Shown: positions 1 through 12,668 of the stretch, one piece after another | Numbering within the stretch: the stretch's first letter is position 1 | How the letters are laid out: each line of letters starts with the position of its first letter | Source: Darksidea phi | Taxonomy: Eukaryota > Ascomycota > Dothideomycetes > Pleosporales > Lentitheciaceae | Length of the DNA: 64,000 bases | Assembly: GCA_030770425.1 (NCBI GenBank) | Contig: JASJFT010000171.1 | Span: 35,234-99,233 of the forward strand | Reading direction: 5' to 3' | The notes under the pieces: generated by a model | What the model was told of the DNA's origin: nothing | Seen by the model: the letters and a program-made list of their open reading frames with translations, nothing else | Databases searched by the model: none | Translations under genes and position numbers: made by a program

Positions 1-719
1 TCCTGTCTTCAGATAGGATGTCTATTAGAATTTACATTTTGCCTCTCTGTGAAAATATTAGTACCGTACTATAATCTTGGTTTGCACCTCTACTTGTACA
101 AACTCCTACTGTGTTTCGTGTGGACATTACAAAAGAGACTCCCACTGTGCAAATCCAAGCCAAAGAATCTTGGTTTAGGTCTTACTGTTCCTCTTTGGCC
201 AAGATATTATCTATCTCCAAGTAGCCGAAAAGAGTCCCAACGTAAGTATCCGTATCCAGGTAGGTTTCTTCTCCCCCAACCCAGCAGCCGCCGGTTCGCC
301 TCGGCACCGACATTGATGTCAAATGCATTTAAGAAAATTATCAGTGACTGCCATACCGAATGCGGTGGAAACTATAAGTTCGGAGTCCGTATTTCGACGG
401 AACGGGGATTACCTCCTAACACAAAGAGGCATAGGGCAGAGAGGACATGGGAAGTCACTCGCCCACCATGACTTTGGATATCAAGCTGTGCGATTATGCA
501 AGCACTATGAACCAATGCTTAGATCCTCCAAGTCGATGTTCAATGCCCTGTGAACAGCCCATCTCGAAACCTTTCCTAAGGGCAGTTCCAACGACGGCGA
601 GATTCAGTCGCTAGATAAACGTCCCGGGCCTCAATAAGAATGCCAGCCGGCCATCCCACCCATCATTTGATCCCCACATCGACCAAGATTTCGCTTCCTA
701 CTCATGTCTTCCCCCTCAA
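1..719. other. No gene recognised (left edge)
   Basis: Open frames run across parts of this stretch, but none starts at a convincing ATG, shows a domain or has splice-consistent partners. It probably holds the 3' flank of the surface-protein gene that ends at 720 and the edge of a neighbour outside the window. I see no RNA gene or repeat here. Confidence 0.5.
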
Positions 720-2003
720 CTACCGCGGATACTGTATCTGCCCCTGCTGCGGCATCGCCGCCCTTCCAGTAGTCTGATACGTCGCACCATCCATTTCCGC
801 CGAGAACGGCCTCGCAGCCACACCGGGTTGCTGGTACAGCTGCGCATTCTGGGCATGCAAGTTCTGGGCCGGCGGTGGGCTCTGTGACGGACTATACATT
901 TGCTGGTTCTGCGGCGTAGGCTGCCACTGCTGCTGGCCCTGCGGCGGCCCGTAAGGATTCTGCTGGGGATTTGGACTTGTTGATCCTTGCGAGGTAGGTG
1001 ACTGGGGTGGAGGTGAAGCGGCCCAGCTGTTATGCGATGACACACCATAGGGGACCGTCTGCGGTTGCTTTTGAGGGTCATAGTACTGGGTGGTCGGGGC
1101 GGTGGGGCTTCCTGCGTAGCTTGCTGTTGGGTAAGGTGCCGGGATGCCGGGTTGCGAGTGTTCCATAGGTGGTTGTGGCTGTGGCTGTGACTTGTTCTTT
1201 TTCTTGCGACCAATGCAGAACCAGAGGACAGCGCCGAGGAGTGCGAGACCGACGATTGGTCCTACTACGGCACCGGCGATCCAGGCTTTGCTTGAGGATT
1301 TCTGTGGCTCAGCGGAGGGAGTTGGCGTGGGGTCTGCCGGTGTGGATTGTGGGGAGGGCGAGGAGGTGGTAGACGATCGTACTGTAGTATATGAGTATAT
1401 GTACGAGTTTAGAAAAGATCTTCTATACCTGAAGAAGTCTCAGTCGGTCGAACCCGGAAGTAACTCCAGTTCAGCGAGCTTACTCCGCAGAAGACGTTGG
1501 TCCGAGCATCCGGGTCCGCTGAGTTTTCGTACATGAAACCACTGTTGCATATCGTGAACGATGGGTCTGCAGTGTAGACTGAGGTGCTACGCGCCGTCAT
1601 CCATTAGTCGCAAGCTCTAACTTGGTTCAGTTCAAGTGTCGATTGAAACATACCAATCAACTGTCGTATAACTCGCGGTTCCCGACGTTGTAATCGAATA
1701 TATTAGACTCCCCCTTGCACATCCCACTGGCACATTACATCCTGCCAGCGATGTCGCGCAGCACCTCCAGTACTCTCCGCTCTGGAAGAATGTTCCTCCA
1801 AAGTCACAGGTTCTCGACGTCCATGTCCCGCTCAAGCTCAACCATCCTATAAAGCGATCATTGTTCTGCTTCCTAAACAGCTCGGCGGGAATGTCTGGCG
1901 CGGGTGTAATCGTCGGGTCCGAAGTCCCGACAGTCGCTGTGAGTATTTCCGCCAGGCCAAGGCTCGAAAACAATGTGGAGCCTATGATAAGGGACGTATG
2001 CAT
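720..2003 (-). CDS. Single-pass cell-surface protein with Cys-rich ectodomain and Pro/Gln-rich tail (WSC/Mid2-like architecture)
   Basis: Three exons read from 2003-1654, 1586-1429 and 1381-720 give 389 aa. Introns are 67 and 47 nt, and both junctions keep phase (joined codons TGC and GTA). Visible parts in order: a short hydrophobic signal sequence after Met1; a cysteine-rich ectodomain with motifs such as CDFGG, WRCCAT and CNVPVGC; a Ser/Thr/Pro-rich stalk; one transmembrane helix at about residues 203-226 ending in a basic RKKKNK stop-transfer; and a Pro/Gln/Ser-rich cytoplasmic tail of about 150 residues. This layout is typical of fungal wall-stress sensor-like surface proteins, but I cannot name the ectodomain family, so a sensor role is inference. 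The chosen ATG is the one directly before the signal peptide. The 5' end overlaps in another frame the last exon of the gene upstream on the same strand. Confidence 0.75.
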
Positions 2004-2871
2004 GATGAACGCGAGGGCCGTTTTCTTCGCAATACACTTTCCGCACAAGCACGCACGACAGGAAGAGGAAAGCGAGCAAGCAGAGCTGAAAGGCAACACA
2101 GGTACCAGGGTACTGCTATTATTAAACAGACACTGGTATCTACACGAACCTGCACGATAGCGGCACTTCTTACCCAGCCACCACCGCCCATGTTGTGACT
2201 GTAGAGACCCTCTTCACGATGCGCCCATCTACGAATCACGGCGCAGAAGGAAAGTAGCCAAGCCAATACCTTACTGAGTGCGGTGAAAGCCTGTTCGTAT
2301 GCTACTGGAGGGGACAGCGAATACGAGGCTGTCGTGGAGCCAAGCTCGCATTTTTTCGTGTTATGGTGGGGTGAAATGGGGCGAAGTGGATGCGGCTTGC
2401 GGCCACTGTCACGAGGTCTGCCGCAATACCGTGGGTTGAGAGAGACCTCGCACTGGAAAGTACGTGTATTATAGAATGATTCAGTTATGCATAAAGAGCT
2501 CGGGATCGGGTTGTGTGGTTCCAGGTTCTTGTGCGAACCTCGGCAACTTACAACAAATCGGTCGTCGCTGGGCTACATCGCAACACAAGAGGCGTCCAAG
2601 TGCGACCTGCCGGGCAAAAGCCTCCAACACCATTGTCAAATGTTAGAAGGGCTGTATCCCGTGGTCGTTTGAAACCATTCGGTTGCCGAGGCGTATGAAG
2701 AAGATAGAGTACTCCTTCCCGTGCCGCGTCACGAATGAAGAATGTCCGCAGTGTCCAACAATAGCTTCGAGATCGACATGCATCTTGCGATACGCCGGGT
2801 AAGCACTGTCGGAAGCTGTCGGTGATCAGGCAGTCTGCCTCCCGTGTCGTGTCTAATATCTTGAGCAACTC
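1873..2871 (-). CDS. Uncharacterised membrane protein, 5' end not found
   Basis: Coding-looking exons at 2871-2552, 2498-2174 and 2085-1873 can be joined in phase (introns 53 and 88 nt). The first exon is Cys-rich (motifs YCWTLRTFF, GFKRPRDTALL, FCPAG). The second carries a hydrophobic segment (VLAWLLSFCAVI) and ends in MGGGGW at a clean GTAAG donor. The third opens with another hydrophobic stretch (LCLLAFLFLSCVLV). No ATG fits the 5' side: exon 1 begins at a TAG acceptor only 70 nt after the stop of Ppt2. The gene may be 5'-truncated, start at an unseen exon, or be decaying. The last 131 nt share DNA with the start of the surface-protein gene in a different frame, so the real 3' end may lie earlier. 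Function unknown. Confidence 0.4.
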
Positions 2872-2941
2872 CTAGTGGTTTCTGAACGTACATCCAGTTC
2901 CACTGCAGGCGTTATCCCTACTCTTTCTACTGTCCACTCCG

Positions 2942-3541
2942 TCATTCGCGAAGCACTGGAACGATCGCAACGGCGGTGGCCCAGTGGAGGTCATGACTTA
3001 TGCTCACTTCACACAATTGTCCGTCCACAGCATTCACGTCAAAACGTGCTTGGCGCGGACGCGTTTGTGTGCTCGGCTGCTCAGATGCACCACCCAAATG
3101 CTCCGGCAATCGTTCGTGCAATATCAGGCCTTGAGGACGCGACGTGACTTCGTCTGGACGACATTCCGTGGAGGTAATCGGTAGGATCATGATCGAATGG
3201 AAACCATTGGAGGAGCCCAGGTGCTCACAAGCTTTGCGACACGCTTCTTTTGCTGCCCATCTATCGGAACGTCAGCTCCGAACGTGCTTTTGGAATGTAC
3301 CAGTTTCTTACCTTCCCGCTAGAAACTGCGAAACTGCGTCTAGATTGTTGTGTGCAATTTCAGCGTTCGTAAAGCGCTCCCAAAAGTACTGTCGTTCCGG
3401 CCATGTCAAAAGCTTTGGGAGAAAGCGGTTGAGTGGCAGAGACGTAGCTTTAGATTTAGGGGTGAGAAGTTTCTGGATCCGTGCGATGCTGCAGATATCG
3501 GTGCCCACGCGCAGGGGCAAAGGAAACGGCCGTGGAGGCAT
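2942..3541 (-). CDS. PPT2: Mitochondrial-type 4'-phosphopantetheinyl transferase (AcpS family)
   Basis: Exons 3541-3312 and 3260-2942 are joined across a 51-nt intron (GTAAGA...GATAG) to give 182 aa, a normal AcpS-type length. The family hallmarks are all present: VGTDICSIARI near the N-terminus with the metal-binding Asp15, the FLAGRWAAKEA motif with Glu82 rebuilt exactly across the splice, and VSISHD near the C-terminus. The enzyme moves phosphopantetheine from CoA to a conserved Ser of acyl carrier protein. In fungi this small class serves the mitochondrial ACP, while the larger Sfp-type class serves PKS/NRPS. No clear presequence is visible from the chosen ATG. An open frame continues upstream, but it runs through the tRNA-Ser gene and is not coding. 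The stop lies 70 nt before the exon of the next minus-strand gene. Confidence 0.88.
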
Positions 3542-3706
3542 GAGAGTGGACAAAGCTGCGAGCAATCGGAGTTGGAGCACAGTGGAGCTTCGACGTATCA
3601 TGTCAGCCAGGCCTTGGCATAAAGCCATCCGCGCCCCACTCGACACAGCAGCAAAAATAATCTGCCCTTTCTCGGACGACAAGTGAGACATAAAGAGGCA
3701 AAAAGT

Positions 3707-3787
3707 CGACGTGGGCCAGATTCGAACTGACGCTCCCGAAGGAACAAGATTTCTAGTCTTGCGCGATAACCACTCCGCCACCACGCC
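3707..3787 (-). tRNA. tRNA-Ser (anticodon AGA)
   Basis: The minus strand folds as a class II tRNA. The 7-bp acceptor stem pairs GGCGTGG with CCACGTC. The anticodon loop CTAGAAA sits on a CAAGA/TCTTG stem, there is a long variable arm (TTCCTTCGGGAG), and the T-loop is TTCGAAT. A-box and B-box promoter sequences look intact. A run of five T follows the 3' end on the transcribed strand as a Pol III terminator. No intron is seen. Ser(AGA) decodes UCU and, after A34-to-inosine editing, UCC and UCA. Confidence 0.93.
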
Positions 3788-4740
3788 ATTGAAATTCGGA
3801 ACACTTTCAATGTTCGATGGAGTGTGCCGCATTTGTAAATTATATATGGCATTTGACGACAAGTATGCAAATGTCGACTGGCCCGACCAATGCACGTGTT
3901 TAGACTGCGCCTCGCGATCTGTCGCCGGTCGCTGCAAGTAACCCCGCAAAAAAAGAAAAAACTGGTCTCGCCCCATGCTTCCACGTTTGTCTTGATTTAC
4001 CTAACACTCATGCCGCAAACTGTCATAATCTGGCCACTCGCAACATGAAGGCAGGTGTGCCGACCCGCATGTTTGCAAAGGCAATCCGAGCGGACTGCTG
4101 CCCTGCATAGCGATCGCGGCCACGCTCAACACCCACTGCTCACCCATTACCCACCCACTACCCACCCACGATGTCGCTGGCTTCCGTATGATGCAGCTGC
4201 ATCTCTTTCGGACTTCGAGCTGACCACCACCCCCGTATCCCGACGAGCACAATCAATGGTCCCACCCCTGTCGTCCCGTCTAAGTCCCCTATTGGCCCAG
4301 ATTCTTACCTCGAGATTGAAACCCGGCCTCATGTTTACAACAATAGCGTGCTGACCGCAGCACCCTCCTGCGCCACTACGCCTGTCTGACCCAAAATGCG
4401 CTGATCCATCCGCGAATGGCGTTGGAGCAGGCACGTCCCCGGTCTGGTACTGGTAGTCTTGCCCTTGTTGGTGCGGAAGGCAGCTATCGCGGGTTTAGGG
4501 CTGGGGTGCAGGGCTGGCAAAGCCCGACACCGCGGTGCCACACTGCGTGCTAGTCCGGACTACGTTGTCGCGGACACTTATACACGCAAGGTGCCCTACG
4601 GCACGGCGGCTTACCTGTGAGCAAATGTCCGCTCGGCAGCGGCTTCTGCGTGGTTTTAATTGTCGGCGTTCATCAAGAGCCTGCTCCCACCTTTCGTTGC
4701 TTCGTCACCTCCATTCTGGTACCTATTCGAGCAACACACC
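3788..4740. other. Intergenic, upstream of the gag-like gene
   Basis: About 950 bases without a supported gene. It has pyrimidine-rich stretches and a short CCCACTA tandem (about 4148-4166, in ACCCACCCACTACCC-type sequence). It presumably holds the promoter of the plus-strand gene at 4741. No RNA gene is recognised. Confidence 0.5.
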
Positions 4741-6621
4741 ATGCCGCAACTACTTTCGCCGCGCCTCCCAGGCGTCGTCGTCTTACGTCCCGAGGCTACC
4801 GGTCCTGAGTACGCTCGATGGAAGCGCGGGGTCAAGAGCGCATTCGTTGCAAAGGGAACTTGGGGTCACTGCGATGGTACTCGTCCAATGCCTATGCCGG
4901 AAGCTGGACCGAACTTCTTCTCGCCTGTCTCGCCGACGAACCCGCAACCACAGCTACTGGAAGACCGAAGAGCCTGGGTGAAGAAAGATCGCGAGGTCAA
5001 GCTCGACATTTTCCTCTCGGTCGCCGACGACATCAAGCTAGAGATTTTCGAAGTCGGCCCGCCTCTCCCGCCATCCGCCCTCAGCGCACAGGAGATGCTC
5101 GCAGCGCTCGACAAGCGTTTTGGATCTTTCAAGTTTGAGGAATACCACCACGTCTTCTGTCATTTTCTCAATTTGCACATTGATCAGTACTCCAACATCG
5201 AGGAGTTCAACGCAGAGTTCCAGGCCACGCTTGAGGATCTGTTGGATCACGGCCACCCAATGTCTAACATCCAGGCTTGTAGCGCATACTTTTCCAAGCT
5301 GCGCTGCACACAGAATCCTTGGGTAGCCGCTAAGCTAAAGGAATGGGATGGGGAGAACCCAGAACTGCAACTCGCGGACCTGATGCAGCAGTCGCCGCCA
5401 TGGTCCATCATCAAGCCATTAACCATGCCCTCCAAGCCCACCTCAGACTCAATCCCGGAATCCATTCCAGAGGAATCCCTCGAAGGTACCCCTGAGCACT
5501 CAGATGGCGAGGATACACCCTCCGAGCGCTCCGAAGTCGCAACTCTATCGTCCCGCTCGTCACACTCCCGCAACTCTTCGGGTTCAACACAAAAGTCGCA
5601 AGAGATCACCGTCCACGCCTCCTACGAAGACCTCACAGAACTGCAGGCTTTCCCAAACGTCCCAACTACCGTCCTCACCGCAGCCGCGATTCACAAACGC
5701 GCGTCTAGCATCTCCAAGTTCGCCCTGGAGCCGCTCCCACCCATCAACCGCCCTCTGCCGCCCATCCCTTCCAAAGCAGCAAACCAGCCAGCTCCGCGAG
5801 CACGCTCTACCTCGCCCATCCAAGCGAAGAGACCCGCCTCGCCGAAAGCAAGCCTGGATTTGCCTACTGGCATTAGCGCACGATCGAATACTTCGCTCTC
5901 GTTGGAGATGACACACCCAGTGCTACGCCCAACAACGCCAACTCCAGCAACTCCACCGCCCACTATGCTGGCAGCAGCATCACCCGCACCGAAACAAGCA
6001 GAGATGCACCCTGCCCTACGCAACCAATCTCCACCTACCCCTCCACTAACACAAACTCCGGCGACATCAGCCTCGCCAACAACCCACATCTTCACCGCTA
6101 TGCGCGCGCGAACACCTTCTCCTCAAATGCTCCAAGGACGCTTTCTCACGCCCAAGAAGATCTCCATCCACCAAGCATCCTCAACCCCCGACCTGCACCA
6201 ACGCCTGGTCGAAACAACAAACGCAACTCCCTGCAGCCTAGCACCCCAACCCTCTTCCGAAAACCTGATCTCCCCTTCCTTCTCGCAAACCAAGCCTCTT
6301 CTCCGCGTCGAATCGAACAACAGCAGCGTAATGTCGCTCCCTCTACAAGGAGCTACCGTGCCAGAGTACAAAGATACCACCATCACTATCACAAGGACGG
6401 ATTCGGAGGCGGATAATACGAAAGAGTCTGATAAGAAAGAGCAAAAGAAGCCTATGATTTCTAAGATCGAGGCGGCAAGAGCGAGATTCGAAGGTCTCGG
6501 TGGGAGTCCGCCTAGAAACCTTGCTGTTGCGCTCAGTGAAGAGGACAGGAAGGGGCGGAAGAGGAGTTGGAGTATCAAAGCGAGGTTGAGCGCGCGCCAT
6601 GGGGTTAAAGAGATCATTTGA
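4741..6621 (+). CDS. Gag-like domain protein, apparently domesticated
   Basis: Single-exon gene of 626 aa from the ATG at 4741 (context CACACCATGC). An open frame continues 5' but has no better ATG. The first 200 residues resemble the capsid/gag region of Ty1/copia-type retrotransposons: YARWKRGVKSAF, a WVKKDREVKLDIF segment, a LDKRFGSFKFEEYHHVF segment and a helical stretch to about residue 215. The remaining 400 residues are low-complexity Ser/Pro/Thr-rich, with a short basic C-terminus. There is no zinc knuckle, protease, integrase or reverse transcriptase and no LTR nearby. The frame is intact and base composition resembles neighbouring genes, unlike the mutated elements elsewhere in the window. 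I infer a host gene derived from gag. Function is unknown, and the gag assignment rests on pattern recognition. Confidence 0.7.
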   Translation: MPQLLSPRLPGVVVLRPEATGPEYARWKRGVKSAFVAKGTWGHCDGTRPMPMPEAGPNFFSPVSPTNPQPQLLEDRRAWVKKDREVKLDIFLSVADDIKLEIFEVGPPLPPSALSAQEMLAALDKRFGSFKFEEYHHVFCHFLNLHIDQYSNIEEFNAEFQATLEDLLDHGHPMSNIQACSAYFSKLRCTQNPWVAAKLKEWDGENPELQLADLMQQSPPWSIIKPLTMPSKPTSDSIPESIPEESLEGTPEHSDGEDTPSERSEVATLSSRSSHSRNSSGSTQKSQEITVHASYEDLTELQAFPNVPTTVLTAAAIHKRASSISKFALEPLPPINRPLPPIPSKAANQPAPRARSTSPIQAKRPASPKASLDLPTGISARSNTSLSLEMTHPVLRPTTPTPATPPPTMLAAASPAPKQAEMHPALRNQSPPTPPLTQTPATSASPTTHIFTAMRARTPSPQMLQGRFLTPKKISIHQASSTPDLHQRLVETTNATPCSLAPQPSSENLISPSFSQTKPLLRVESNNSSVMSLPLQGATVPEYKDTTITITRTDSEADNTKESDKKEQKKPMISKIEAARARFEGLGGSPPRNLAVALSEEDRKGRKRSWSIKARLSARHGVKEII

Positions 6622-7713
6622 TCCCCTCTTGCTTTTTTCAGATCATCGGTTTCTACGGCGCAACAGATGGATCGGTGTTTTGGTTGGTATGTGTCTGCGA
6701 CTATACTCCTTTCCTTTCCTTTCCTCTTGCACACAATCGCTCACCCATATTTCCCTTTTGTATATACCCTCTGTACGGGGCCTTTCTTTCCCAGCGCCAA
6801 CGCGCACGCGATATACCCACCATCGGTCGCTTCTTGTACATTCTTACTTACCGCTACTACTACTACTGCTACTTAATACTCTGCACATACCTCTCAGCCG
6901 CCAGGCATTGTATATAGCTATTCACGATAAGGAGATTGCCGTCATGCATCTACGTCTTCGACAAGATCTGAATACACTTTAAACATCACTTTTCTGTGTC
7001 ATTGAGATGGCGTGACTTTGCAAGCTCACTGTTTTCATCGACCCATAGGCTAGCTACGTCCCTGTTGCATTCGGACAACTGCAACGTGCGAAGTACACTC
7101 TCGCCTACGATACACCGAACCCCCCCCCCCACACCATCTCCACCACTCCGTTTCACATCTCTACACCCCCGACCCGACCCGATCCAACCCAACCCAACCC
7201 TAACCCCGACTCCCCCATCCCCGCAAACCCGTCCCCGAAAGCACATAACTTAGCACAATGGCGATCCGCCGAACCCACGCACTCCCCGAACGTAAAGTAC
7301 TTACATATGCAGAAGCACGAACACATGCAGGCAAGGGTAAACAACACGTGCACTGCCACGACGAACCCCACACGTGCATTTTGCACAGGACAAGCATGCG
7401 GTACGGCGGAGAGTTGGGCTCCCATTTGCCCATTCTAGTACTCCAAAGTCACCATGTGCCTTTTCCAGTCGCGCCCGACTAAAGTCCGAACTTGCCATTT
7501 CCGTTCCCCTTCCAACATTTTCGTGATTCATTGGTGTCAAAGTACAAATGTAGCAGCCAGCACCCATCGGCGAACATGCCGCTCGTTCGATGCCCAAATA
7601 AGGAAAAACCAACACGATCTCCTGCCCCGCTAAGCGTTCCCCGACGCGGTACCATGTACCTGCATCACACCACCGCTGCCGAAAAACTGCCCAAAGCGCA
7701 ACAAAAGGACCGG
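6622..7713. other. 3' flanks of two convergent genes, low-complexity
   Basis: Nearly 1.1 kb between the stop of the gag-like gene and the stop of the aminotransferase. It has TTCCT-type repeats near 6711-6725, CTACTACTAC near 6853, and a C-rich stretch at 7124-7225 with irregular AACCC units including one CCCTAACCCC. No gene is supported. Confidence 0.5.
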
Positions 7714-9683
<1,970 letters not shown>

Positions 9684-10859
9684 TCATATGAACAAGTCCC
9701 ACAGTATGAGCGTCCCGCAAAAGGCACAGGTTGACCAGAACAGCAATTGCGCAGTACTCGTCCTCTCCGTCGCTTTTTTCAATTCCTTATTCCCACTGCC
9801 GACATTCTCTGTGGTCAGATAAGAGTCCGCGACGAGCTGATCGATGTGCTCAGCCTGGGCGGTCAGATTGGTGGCGAGCGTCGATTGCAACTCCGAGATC
9901 TCTAGCAACGACTTCTCGGCGGTTCTAGGCGCATTGTTAGACATGGTGACTGCGGTGGGAGCGGCTTACGTACCGAACTTGGTCGAGGTGGTCTTCATAA
10001 TGCTTAAGCATATCCTGGTTCTCCTGTGCAAACAACTGCAACTGCTCTGGATCAAGCTGCTGCTCCGTCGCGGCTGCGTCGGCTTCCTGAGACTGAGTCG
10101 TCTTCTCTCGATAGTCGGGCACTGCGCTGCGTGTCCCATTCATGCCACTGAAATCGTTCGTAGCAGGCATGATGCTCGTCGCCTTATATAGTACGCTCTT
10201 TCTCTTCTCGACCTCACGTGTGAGCCGTATCTCCATCATGGAGCTCTGGAAGCGGCCGCATTCCTCCAGCGCCCGCTGTAGATACCATATTATGCCTTCC
10301 CTATGCGCCTTGATGGCGTTGGTCTTAGCTTCTTCGGCCTCCTCCGCAGGGCTCTTCGCCGTTATAGCACCACCTGCTGCCCATCGTCCCAAAGCCCCCA
10401 AGCCCCGCCTCGCGCGCTTCTTGTACGCTATCGAGCTTTGTGCTTGTTGGCGAACCTGCTCCGTGTCCTGCAGTCTCGTTATTGAGAAGTTGAGGTCGCG
10501 GAGGAGCTGTTTTGCTGAGGTATCTATTTCGTTTCTCTGGGCATCAGTGAGGTACTTCGTGTCCTTGTCTGCAGGCGGGCCATTCAGACTGTTCGCGTGC
10601 GTACTCTGCTTTCGCCGCGGAGGATGCGCTGTGGAGAGGTAGCTTTGTCGGATTGATCTTAGGTAGGTGTGGAGTTCTGTAATGTGCGATCGCTACAATG
10701 GTTAGCTGTCTGCTTGGATTTCCAGTTCGCAACGTGGCCTACAATGCGGTATGCCTCTTTTACGAACTCGTCCAGATCTTGGAGGCGGAATTCATAGGGC
10801 TTGACCGGCTTTCCCTCGTGCGCGGCCAGCGCCTGATTGAAAAGGGGTGTTATATCCAT
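9684..10859 (-). CDS. UFE1: Syntaxin-18-type ER t-SNARE
   Basis: Exons 10859-10743, 10692-9974 and 9924-9684 (introns 50 nt each) give 358 aa. The N-terminus MDITPLFN and the following EAYRIRSHITELHTYL segment, rebuilt across intron 1, match the syntaxin-18/Ufe1 N-terminal domain. A long helical middle follows. The last 80 residues form the Qa-SNARE heptad motif, starting around EKSLLEISELQ, then a C-terminal membrane anchor (QLLFWSTCAFCGTLILWDLFI). In yeast Ufe1 sits on the ER and receives Golgi-derived COPI vesicles with Sec20, Use1 and Sec22. Exon 3 joins with CG|A giving Arg. The ORF-internal ATG just upstream of exon 3 lies in the intron and is not used. Confidence 0.9.
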
Positions 10860-12528
10860 GGTGTTGTGCTACAACTGCAAGTGCTGGCTTCAGTTGAAGA
10901 TGACGATGGCCGCGGAGGTTTGATTGGCTCGCTTACTTGGCCACTTGTCGCCGACGCCCCTTCACCCTCCATCCTTCATTCAGTGAGAGCATTCTTCAGT
11001 CGACTTCGTTACAAAACTCCATTTCATCTAGATTACTCCAGAAGTAGACCTGTTGCTGAGGTCTTGCCAACCCTTCATTAGTACACGAGCAGGAACGGAT
11101 CTGGCGGAGCCTCTTGTACCACTACTAATACATGTCTTGGAGAAAAAGAACGAGCATTTGCCTTATGCGTCATGGTCGGACTGACATATTGCCGGATCCT
11201 CTGGCAGTCAATCATTCTCCACAAGAGATTCGGAAACTCTGTCATCTTGCAGATGCTAACTGTGTCCGGACTCCAAATCTTTTGACGTCACGAATAGAAA
11301 GTAAGATACAAGACTATCACAGCCCTAGAAGAATCCGGAGGCAGGCGGATCTACCAGACCTGCCCAGCAATTGTCTCGGAACGATCCTTTGCATCATGGG
11401 ATCATTCAAGATGGACATCACCTGACGCCTAACGGAAGGATGGAACCCCATCGACAGGCAATGGTCACCGTACCACGGGCGTACAGATGCCTCTTATGCT
11501 TATGCGCCCCCGCCACGAGGCATGGTATGTATCCGCTGGTCCTTTGATCGATAGTATGGTTGCTGGAGAGGAATATTGACTTCGTCGCCTCAACACCTCA
11601 TAGCTCGTCTGCAAAGGAGTCGTCTAGCGAATGATATAACTCAGATAAAGTGTGCCAGAGCGAACTGAAGACGTGGGGAAGTTACAATATCTCCTGCAAC
11701 CACAATATGTCACTTGCCTATCTTTCAACTTCAACAGAGTACTTGCATGAAGTATTGGCTACTAGAATCAATCGGGGTATGTGACACGAAAAGCACTTTT
11801 GGACTGAGGAGCCACTTCCATCGAACGTGGAGCAGTGGTATTGGTTTCTAGCTCTTTCGTTTCTTATTTTGGTTCTCGCAAGTATAGAAGGATCACCAGC
11901 CGCGCAAACAAAAACCACTTCGTACGGCAAAACGCACGATGCATGTTGAGGCCATGTGACTGTTGTAACCGTGACATGCTTCGCAGCCATGTACAGGCGC
12001 GCATTGTCTCCATCGAAAGAATGCAACTGTCCGTGCAAAACTGTCGAAAAGGAATGCAGAGGCGAGTCGGCAAAAGCTTGCCGATCATGCCGCTTCGACG
12101 AGGGACCCGAAGCCGTCCGAGCCCATTTTCTATATTTAGGTATACATTTGTACACGAACAGTCGACACTTCGCGTGGCATTGCCAGTGTTCCAAGCACGT
12201 TCTAAGCACGTTCTTGTGCTGCACGCCTTTTCTCAGGCAATTTGTGGTGGAAATTGGATGACGGAGATTTATTGGTTCCGAGCTGGTGGCGAGCTAAGTC
12301 AGCTTACGAGGCAATATGCCAATGACAGACATCCAGCACCGCATGGGTCTCCTGATGAACAAACATCGTGACATCGCCTAGTTCCGCCCATCCCGTCAGA
12401 GGCTGTGTTCCAGGTGCTTGGGATGATGCGCGATACGGCGGGAGCGGTCTGCAGTCGCGGCTGCGGCTGAAGGACGAGCGTTTGCAACCGGTTTGGACAC
12501 GCCCCTTCAGAGGCGTCGTATTGGTGTG
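10860..12528. other. Intergenic, no gene supported
   Basis: About 1.7 kb between the divergent UFE1 and the secreted-protein gene. Several open frames overlap on both strands around 11.7-12.4 kb, but none has a start, domain or splice partner I trust. Composition is balanced, unlike the AT-rich blocks further right, so it is ordinary intergenic DNA and promoter. Confidence 0.5.
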
Positions 12529-12534
12529 TATAAA
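12529..12534 (+). promoter_or_regulatory. TATA box
   Basis: TATAAA stands 135 bases before the ATG at 12669, in the context GTGTGTATAAAGG. A purine-poor CAACAACAGTC leader follows. The position is plausible for a strongly regulated secreted-protein gene. No experiment is implied. Confidence 0.55.
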
Positions 12535-12668
12535 GGAGGTGCGGTCATAGAGAGATGTCCACACAGCAACAACAGTCACATCGATTCCAACCATCCTCGA
12601 TACTCAAATCCACCTTTCCACAAACGAGTCCACCAGTAAAGTCCATCTCCAACATCGCCATACTCAAG

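Noticed and set aside
49..471. A 140-codon plus-strand open frame
   Set aside because: Starts at GTG, has no domain or signal peptide, and overlaps another open frame. It looks like chance.
716..1213. Long minus-strand Arg/Ser-rich frame
   Set aside because: It is a second frame over the Pro/Gln-rich tail of the surface protein, so a shadow of a low-complexity codon region.
2942..3190. A splice from a GTGAGC donor in PPT2 to the exon at 2871
   Set aside because: It would remove VSISHD, the conserved C-terminal AcpS motif. Without splicing the protein ends normally.
3308..3976. A 222-codon frame beginning far upstream of PPT2
   Set aside because: It runs through the tRNA-Ser gene, and only the last 77 codons match AcpS. 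The ATG at 3541 is the better start.
7124..7225. Telomere-like CCCTAACCCC
   Set aside because: The repeat is irregular and mixed with CCGA and CCAACC units, with only one perfect-looking core. It is a C-rich low-complexity 3' flank, not a telomere.
11835..12371. Overlapping open frames around 12 kb
   Set aside because: No start, domain or splice partner, and several frames are open at once, as expected in non-coding DNA.
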